From NCBI GenBank assembly GCA_038030265.1, contig CM075938.1, positions 10,827,009-10,891,008 of the forward strand: a stretch of 64,000 nucleotides of DNA, written 5' to 3'. Under the pieces are notes generated by a model that did no database searches, was not told the DNA's origin, and was given only the letters and a program-made list of their open reading frames with translations. Source of the stretch: Corythucha ciliata (lineage: Eukaryota; Arthropoda; Insecta; Hemiptera; Tingidae). Position numbers and translations under genes: made by a program. Every line of letters begins with the position of its first letter. Within the stretch, counting starts at the first letter, position 1. Below, one piece after another: positions 57,261-64,000 of the stretch.

Positions 57261-57519
57261 CCAGCACGGCCTACGGGTACAAAAATGGTCTCAAAACTGC
57301 AATTTTGCTTTTAATTAAGGCCCTAAACTTTATATTTCGCGAAAATGAAGACTGGAAACTAAGCAATCAAAAAAAAAAAAAAAAAAAACTAAGCAACTTT
57401 CAGTCTTTCAACATTCAATATCGCGAATATTCATCCACGTGTCGTAAACGTTTAATTTCGCAAATTTTCGCCTTCGGAATGTTGCAATTTTACGGTTATG
57501 TATCAAAATTCGAATGCTA

Positions 57520-57658
57520 TTCGCCTATTTCATAATTCGGGCAGCGCTGTCGTTGGCCACTTGGGAACTAACTCATGTGGGCCGTCTTCTGCTGCACTTT
57601 CTATGTGGGAAGTCACCCACAACAACTGCAGCGCTGCCTGAATTATGAACAAGGCGAA
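57520..57658. mobile_element. ~140 bp MITE with long inverted ends
   Basis: TTCATAATTCGGGCAGCGCT at 57529 faces AGCGCTGCCTGAATTATGAA at 57630. The inverted match extends outward to TTCGCCT/AAGGCGAA. It is bordered on both sides by type C repeats. Confidence 0.7.
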
Positions 57659-57879
57659 ATCCACGGTTCGCGGAAATAAAGAACAGAAACTGACAATTTC
57701 ACGGGAATAAATAACGGAAACTAGCAATATCTCTGGTATAATTGGACCCGATTTTTAGTTTAGTATGATGTAATTTCATGGGTGTATTTGTCAGACTTGG
57801 GGTGACCTCGTGGCGGCCTAGCCCTGGGCCTGTGCCCACAAAAAAAGGCTTGAAACTTGATATTTCGCAGACATTTTAG

Positions 57880-58020
57880 CACAATTTGAGCTGTGAATTA
57901 GCTATTTGCATCAATTTAATTTACGAATTAGTGATTTTCTCAATTTTAGCAAGGAATTGGTGATTTTTTCACTTTTAGCGTTGAATTAGCGTTTTTTTCT
58001 CTCTCTTAATTTTAGCCGCG
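57880..58020 (-). repeat. Type A fragment, reverse
   Basis: Five units ending at TTTTAGCCGCGGATTAGAC. Confidence 0.6.
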
Positions 58021-58044
58021 GATTAGACCCAAAAACAGGCACAG

Positions 58045-58860
58045 ACACCTATCGAGGCCCGGAGCGGAAATATCCATAAGGCCCCTTAGCCTCTACATAA
58101 ACAAGAAATATAATTTTTACGTTGCGTTTTCCTTAATTATGGTTTTTCCTCTTTGTATACGCTCAATTTAACCCGCAAATTGCATTTTTTTCTAATTTTA
58201 CCAGTGAATTAGTGCATTTTTCAATTTTGGCCTCGAGTAATGTTTTTCTTAACTAAACCACGAATAAAATTAGTGGTCTTTTTTCACCCATATATAATTT
58301 GCGTTGTTTCCCAATTTTGGCTGCAAATTTGCCTTCAGATGCCACCCCTCTCCACCAAAAAGTTGGCTTCAGAAACCACGAATCAGCGTATTTTCAATTT
58401 CAGCCGTAAATTGGAATTTTCTCAATTTTAGATGAGAGTCAGAGCTCTTATTGGATACACTTTGCTCGTGAATTTAAAATGTTGTAACTTTCCTAAATCT
58501 TAGCGGCGAATTTGCCATTTTAGACTCAATTTTAACCCTGAATTAGCGACCTTTCCCCCCTAATTTTAGTCGCAGACTTGGCCCAAGATCAGCACATTTA
58601 TGTCTTATTCTCCATCGTGATTTTTGACCGTAAAATAGCCTCTATACTCCGCATATCAATTTTTTCTCAATCTTGGGTCTGGAAGTTCCATCGAGAAACC
58701 GCGAATGAGCGCTTTTTCGCAGTTTTAAACACAATTATTAGAGATTTGTCCAAAATTTTCGCTACGTTTTCAATCCAAAAAACAGCGCATTAGTGGGCCT
58801 TCTCAATTTTATCCGCTAAAGGACCTACAGAAACTGGGGATCAGCGTATTTTACCTTTTT
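58045..58860 (-). repeat. Type A element, reverse, internally shortened
   Basis: Opens with the inverted right end CCTATCGAGGCCCGGAGCGG, AAATATCC and AAGGCCCCTTAG, contains the left block at 58603-58760 and ends near GCGCATTAGTGGGCC (58784-58798). About 0.75 kb, so most internal units are deleted while both ends survive. Confidence 0.7.
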
Positions 58861-58869
58861 TTAGCCGCA

Positions 58870-59030
58870 AAGAAAAGGTGCTAATAGGCGGCTAAATTTG
58901 CGAAAAACGTTAATTCACGGCAAAAATTGACCAAAATCGCTGCTAAAATGGAAAAAAACACTGTTCCACAAATCAAATTGGTAAAAAATGCTAACTAGCG
59001 GCTAAAATTGGAGAAAAAGTTTTTTTTTTT
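58870..59030 (+). repeat. Type A fragment, forward
   Basis: Four to five units (GCTAACTAGCGGCTAAAATT) ending in a T-run, placed head-to-head with the reverse copy. Confidence 0.6.
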
Positions 59031-59169
59031 TTTTTCAATTCAAGTGCAACGACCTCCCCAACCCCACCAATGGGATCATCTCTTGTGGGGATGGTTGGTC
59101 CATTTTCCGGAGTTCTGCTACACCCTGTTGAAATCGTCGTCACTGCATGCACGATAACTTGCCCTAGGA

Positions 59170-59640
59170 AACTGTGGGTTGGCGTTTTCTCAGCTTCATC
59201 CGTAAATTAGCGCTTTTCCTCGACTTAATCCGCGAATTAGGACTTTTTCTCAATTTCATTGGCTTTTTTTTGGGCAGACGCAAATTATGCGCGTATGGTT
59301 TACTTTTGATTCTGATGAATGTTTTCCGTTTTCGTGTGCTGAATAAATTAGTAAACAAATAAAATATATTAATGAATTTCTCCATTTTACCTGCACACTA
59401 ATGTTTTTTCACAATTTTACAAGGGAAGTGCTCTTTTTCATATTTCTTGTCACAAATTAGCCGAAATTTCCTTATTTCAGCAACGAAGCTGCCTCAAGAA
59501 TTCGTGAATTGCTATTTCTCAAATTCACCTGTGAACTAGCGCGTGATTTTTATAGACGAAAATGGTACCGGCTTTCACTGGTTGGCCTATGCGTATCGGG
59601 GCCCGGGGCGGAAATCTCTGTTGCTCAGTCCCATCAGAGC
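59170..59640 (-). repeat. Type A fragments, reverse, with right-end motif
   Basis: Units at 59180-59260 and 59375-59550, then GCGTATCGGGGCCCGGGGCG with GAAATCTC at 59592-59620. The 59041-59160 stretch before it is unique. Confidence 0.55.
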
Positions 59641-59702
59641 AGAGTTCTCTGGACCGTGAATTGAAGAGACGTGGCTAATTTCTCAAGCGTACATGTGAAG
59701 AG

Positions 59703-60939
59703 TAGTGATGGGTTTACACCGGGAAAATAAAATTTCGGGTTTTTTCCCTGGGAAAAAACCGGGAAAAAACCCAATTTGGGAAATTACTGGGTTTTTATCC
59801 GTTTTTCACTGAATGTTGCAACAGACTCAGCAAATGAATAATAAACAAACGACTATAGGTATTTATTGCACCCATAGAATCATACGAACTCTCTGTTTAC
59901 ACAAAAATGGTTAAAATTCTAACCGTTACGGGAGACAAAGCTGAAGCCGAGCCTTGCCACCAAATATCCATTAATTTTTCTATTGGAATTCATCGCCAGA
60001 GGTTTCCTCGTTTGATGACGATGATGATGATTCAGATGCCGTTGCATCAGTTTCGTTGGACCTTTGAAAAATGAAGTGTGAATTTGCCTGCCGAACCTGT
60101 TTTCCGTATCCCAGCGTCCAAGAAGGTTTGAGGAGTCACTGCTTTCTGTTTTTGCTTCTTCGAAGATTTTGAATTTTCCAATTGTGGGACAGATAGGTCA
60201 GTTTTCCGGCTTGATCAGTCGTTAAACTTTTTTTTGTTGTTTTTTTGCTGTTCATTCAAGAAAACGTGCTAAAGGATCTTTCTGTCGCAGCTGATAAAAT
60301 TCTAACCGCAACGGAAGACAAAGTTGAAGTCGAACAAAGTCCTTGCCACCAAACACTTGGCGTGACCGCCGAGGCACTTTCCCACAAAAATGTCTTCCCC
60401 CAGAGTCCATCCTTGGAACGATAGTTGGCCAAATCCACCATCGCTTTGTCGACATTAACCTTCATCTGTGTGGCAACCTTATGAATTTTTAATGCCTTCT
60501 ATTTGCTCGTCTTGCTCAGCAGCGTCCCCTATGATGATGGGCCCAGGTGTGTCGCAGCGTAATGAATACTACTTTTAACGCTGGAGTCAATTCTGTCTTT
60601 CAGTTTTCGTAGAATCAGGGACTGTTCATTCTTGAAAAGTGACGACCGAGGTAAATTTTCAGCGACCTTTAGCTCAATGTGGCGTAATGCGAGATGAATT
60701 ATCTCTATGGAGCAGATAGAGACTTCTCAGAGTTGAGAGAAAGGTTACAAGAGGCTGCGCGAGGAAAAAAACTCACGCTTCGAGGCTGAATTCTCTAATT
60801 TCTGCAGTGATAAGTTCTATTCAAATTGAACTAATAAAAACCCAATTCGGGTGGGAAAATACTCTCTTGGGAAAAAACCGGGTTTTTTCCCAAAAAACGG
60901 GAATATTCCCAATGGGTTTTTTCCCTTGACCCATCACTA
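59703..60939 (-). mobile_element. hAT DNA transposon, deleted, with 8 bp target duplication
   Basis: Ends are TAGTGATGGGT on both sides (left at 59703, right inverted at 60929-60939), and GTGAAGAG flanks it exactly at 59695-59702 and 60940-60947. An 8 bp duplication and TAG/CAG-type ends are hAT features. Both subterminal regions are rich in GGGAAAAAACCC-like palindromes. The inside retains the C-terminal transposase (60241-60470) and an acidic Ser-rich segment, so it is an internally deleted former autonomous copy. Confidence 0.85.
60241..60470 (-). pseudogene. hAT transposase C-terminal dimerisation domain
   Basis: Minus strand 60465-60256 reads DLANYRSKDGLW, SVWWQGLC, then LSSVAVRILSAATERSFSTF and a stop. 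WW followed by LS-x-VA-x-RIL and ERSFS is the hATC dimerisation signature. Further on (60050-59985 minus) an acidic SSSSSSNEETSGDE stretch fits a hAT C-terminal tail. The DDE catalytic core is absent. Confidence 0.75.
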
Positions 60940-60969
60940 GTGAAGAGGCAATGGATCAGAAACATGAGA

Positions 60970-61200
60970 AGTCATAGATCAATGACCGCGATGCATCACT
61001 GGGAGACTCTAACATTAACATTAGCGACCGACTTACTCCAACGAACAGTAAAACGTACTGGCTTGCTCGAAAATTTGCAAAAGCTTACGCGAATATAACT
61101 ATGCTTGGACGTCAGAAGGACGTATTTTCATAAAGAAGAATGAGGCTCCTAACGCACGCCCGATACGCATCGAAAACGACGAACAAATCATGAAGTTGGA
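60970..61200 (+). pseudogene. LINE ORF1 C-terminal fragment
   Basis: Plus strand from about 61080 reads YAWTSEGRIFIKKNEAPNAR then PIRIENDEQIM, the C-terminal phrase of many invertebrate LINE ORF1 proteins (YAWT-x-x-G-RIFI-x-K). Upstream, TPTNSKTYWLARKF is in a shifted frame. The hAT lies just upstream and may have inserted into this ORF. Confidence 0.6.
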
Positions 61201-61830
61201 TACATTAAAACGTCTCGATGGAATAGGTGCGGGTGGGGTAAGAGATCAATGCTCCGATGCAGTTTTCATAGAAGACCCAACCCGACTCAATCAAGATACA
61301 AACCTCGAACGAAATATAATCCGGATCATGTGTCTCAACATAAGAAGCTACTCTAAAATCTTCGAACAATTTCTATGTTTCCTTACTATTTTGAAAATTC
61401 AGATAGATATAATGATATTGGTGGAGGCCTTCGTGCAACCACACACTCACATACAGGCCCTCGAGGGCTTTGAACTTCATACTGTGGAAGGGAAAACGAA
61501 CAAAAACGACGGAATTGTGGTATACATACGGAAAACACTTAAACTGAGGGAAGTAAATACAAGCTTAAGTATAAAAAAAGCAAGTGGACTTGAACTAGAA
61601 TTAAACAGCAATCAAAGAGAAAATCTAAGGATCATAGCATGTTACAGATGTCCTGTAAACACCAATGAAACGTTGGACTGCTTTATCGATGAGATGCAAG
61701 CCTTATTAGTCAAAAAACGGAACATGAACTCATTTCTTATTGGAGACATAAATATAAATATAATAGCAAACCAGCTCAGTCTCAAGGCGGAGCAATACCT
61801 TGATGTATTGAGTTCAAGCGGTTATAAATG
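61190..61830 (+). pseudogene. LINE ORF2 endonuclease
   Basis: IIRIMCLNIRSYSKIFEQFL (Asn in the first motif), IDIMILVEAFVQ (Glu), GIVVYIRKTL, RIIACYRCPV and FLIGDININI (near 61740) form the EEP-type endonuclease of a LINE. It stops at TGA 61829-61831, after which CLDHCFFRGSN and ITDHFPIVCEI (the terminal D-H pair) appear in another frame to about 61970. Confidence 0.75.
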
Positions 61831-62000
61831 ACTGAACCACCTACCAACTCTCAAAAATTCGTGTCTGGATCACTGCTTCTTTAGAGGGTCAAACCTGGCA
61901 AACGTTAAAGTACGAGTACTAGACACTGCAATCACAGATCACTTTCCAATTGTTTGTGAAATAGAGATGCAGAATAATCGGACGGAATAAACACGAACAG

Positions 62001-63648
62001 GTGCGTGATGAAAGGGACGCTGCAAACATCTTGAACAGGTACTTCGCCAGTATAGTAGAGGCCTTAGCAAACAAATTAGTGCCAACCCAGGAACCTCCGC
62101 AGAGTACTACAGCTTCATCCCTCAGTAACCCTGACTCTATGTTCATTTATAAAATAGAGCCTCGTGAGATAATAAAAAATGTGAAAACCATGCAAGGAGG
62201 ATCGGCCCCGGGACCAGATGGGCTACCAGTACAACTCATGAAGGGGGTAATCGAAGATCTAGCTGAGCCACTTGCGCACCTCTTCAATATGAGCATTACT
62301 GAAGGAGTATTCCCACAAAATTTTAAATTCGCCAAAATAGTACCGCTATTTAAGAAGGGGGAGCGCACTGACCCAGCAAACTATCGACCTATCTCGCTAA
62401 TCAAAAGCTGCTAAAAGGCCGTTTAGTTTCGTTTCTGGATGCTAATAACATTATTGGAAAACAACAGTTTGGGTTTCAGAAGAATATCAGCATGCAGGAC
62501 GCATTGTTAAGAGTCACAGAGGAGATATAACAGAACCTGGATGCAGGGAAAAGGGTGGTGTTAACATGCTTGGACGTTGCCAAAGCGTTCGACAGTATAT
62601 CAAAGAAGAAACTGTGCGATAAACTTGAAAAGTGTGGCTTTTTGAATCGTACATTAGCAATAGAGAACAAATTGTCTGTATAGGTGACATTGAGAGTGAC
62701 ACGGCTATCATAAGAGACTACGGCTGCTCACAGGGGACCTCGTTAGGACCGATACTTTTCTTGATTTATTTGAACGGTTTAGTATCACAGACCTTCTTGG
62801 GGAGCTTATTCATGTTCGCCGACGATGTGGCGCTGGTCAATACTGGAAAAACCTGGCAGGACGCCCACGAAAAAGCGGAACAGGACCTAAGCACAATAGG
62901 ACGGTGGATGACCGCTAATACGCTTACAGTCAACGCCTCCAAATCGGCGTTCATGGATATTTCAAGGAAAGACGACACTTTAAACCAGTCAGAAGCGACC
63001 CTGGTCATCCACACCTGCTCAGACGCGCCTTGTAGCTGCCCGAAATTAAAAAGAGTGAGGCAACTGGTATATCTCGGCGTGACATTCGACTGTGGTTCAA
63101 GGTGGGACCTTTATGTGAACTCTCTATGCCAAAAACTAAGGAAATGCGCGTATGTGTTGTATGGTATCAAATTTTTGTCAAAAAACATACTTAGAAATAT
63201 TTATCAGGCGCTCTTCGAATCCGCCTTACAGTACTCAACAGTGATCTGGGGAGGAACGCACAAGTACTTAATTGATAAACTCTATAAAATTCAGAAAATG
63301 ACCATCAAGGTTCTCTTTAACAAATCCGAACGCTACCCAACTAAGCAGCTGTTCGGGGAGCTAAATTTGGACACGGTCAAACAAATCTACATGAAAAATA
63401 TGATTAAATTCATCAGATATAACCAAAACTTATTTTTTGCCGATGTTAGGAAAAGCAGGGGCAAACTATATAGAATCAAGTTGCCAAAAGTGAAAAGCAC
63501 GTATGCCCAGATGACGGCAAGGTATAAGGGTGTGGAAATAATAAGCTCAAATTTTGAAAAAATATCTGATATTCTAAGGATAAATAACTACTGCCTAATG
63601 CGAAAGGAAATAAATAAATTAGTTCGGGATGCCACTTGCTGTTGACTG
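62001..63648 (+). pseudogene. LINE ORF2 reverse transcriptase and C-terminus
   Basis: Motifs in order: GGSAPGPDGLPVQLMKG, VPLFKKGERTDPANYRPISL, a break near 62405, QQFGFQKNISMQDALLR, an in-frame TAA at 62527-62529, CLDVAKAFDSISKKKL (motif A), a frame step near 62632, CSQGTSLGPILFLIYLNGLV, LFMFADDVALV (catalytic pair intact, near 62818), TVNASKSAFM and YLGVTFDCGSRW, then a complete C-terminal region ending RDATCC. No RNase H follows, so it is a CR1/L2/Jockey-type element and not the I/LOA type. Confidence 0.8.
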
Positions 63649-63712
63649 TTAATTATAATATAGATGAAGAATAAGGTATCTGTATTATAAATCAATCAAT
63701 ATAAATTGGTAA
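63649..63712 (+). other. LINE 3' UTR and AATC-type tail
   Basis: A short AT-rich 3' UTR ends in AAATCAATCAATATAAATTGG, a tandem AATC/AATA tail as found on CR1/L2-type LINEs. Confidence 0.5.
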
Positions 63713-63715
63713 CTG

Positions 63716-64000
63716 GTTAACCAAAAACTGAGTCGGAACAACTCCGTGCCAGGCCAGAGTTTTCAACTATCTGGCACGGTCATCACTTATTGAAGCCACA
63801 TACACATATGCACGGAAAAAAATATCGTTTACTATAAATAGTTAAATCGTCAATAGTTGCCCGTACTCAATTTAGTTAGCGTCTACCTAAATTTTGGGTA
63901 GACACAACCTTAAGGTTGTTACGGTCAATCATGTGGTTTTAGTAAAAAGTCTCTGGTAAATGTTACCTATGTGATGGTTAAATGTACTATCCTCATGCGT
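63716..64000. other. Unique stretch at window end
   Basis: Contains hairpin-forming GTGCCAGG...CTGGCAC (63748-63779) and CTACC(T)AAATTTTGGGTAG (63886-63902). No gene seen. Confidence 0.35.

Overview
The window is animal (eukaryotic) repeat-rich DNA, probably arthropod-like, although the species cannot be named from sequence alone. The evidence is short GT-AG introns, four or more kinds of non-LTR retrotransposon (LOA-like, Jockey-like, an I-like RNase H type, CR1/L2-like), Gypsy and BEL/Pao LTR retrotransposons, a hAT DNA transposon and several MITEs. There are no bacterial operons, no rRNA and no convincing tRNA. The base is AT-rich and studded with homopolymer G/C runs.

Only one likely host gene is visible: a small secreted Kazal-type protein on the minus strand at 347-717, split over three exons, with a TATA-like box upstream and a poly(A) signal downstream. 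Everything else that codes is a decayed transposon. Left to right these are: a LINE ORF1 start (1.2 kb), a LOA-like LINE on minus (1.4-4.4 kb) abutting a Jockey-like LINE on plus (4.4-5.6 kb), a 3.9 kb I-like LINE on minus with a 9 bp target duplication (13.96-17.87 kb), a broken Gypsy on minus (22.4-24.7 kb), a CR1/Jockey-type LINE on plus cut by a 544 bp MITE (40.3-41.8 kb), a LINE 3' end on minus (43.4-44.0 kb), a BEL/Pao element on minus (49.8-55.5 kb) carrying a nearly intact Gypsy with both LTRs inside it (51.25-55.33 kb), a hAT with an 8 bp target duplication (59.7-60.9 kb) and a LINE on plus (60.9-63.7 kb).

By eye about a third of the window is a different kind of material: very degenerate ~30 bp repeats. 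The main type (A) has a GCTAATTCGCGG box, then CTAAAATTGAG, then an A-rich spacer. Four other flavours (B, C, D, E) have the same ~30 bp period and recognisable versions of the same core. The type A blocks are not simple satellite arrays. Copies in opposite orientations, tens of kb apart, align unit by unit over at least 200 bp and share recognisable left and right ends, so they look like copies of a ~2 kb dispersed element built internally from 30 bp units. I cannot match this to a known family and regard it as the best candidate for something undescribed here.

The remaining stretches (5.7-6.5, 9.8-10.9, 24.8-26.8, 34.7-37.7, 45.2-47.0, 55.6-56.2 kb) hold no gene I can support. They contain homopolymer G/C tracts, microsatellites and fragments of transposon ends. 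The whole locus reads as a nested repeat graveyard beside one small secreted-protein gene.
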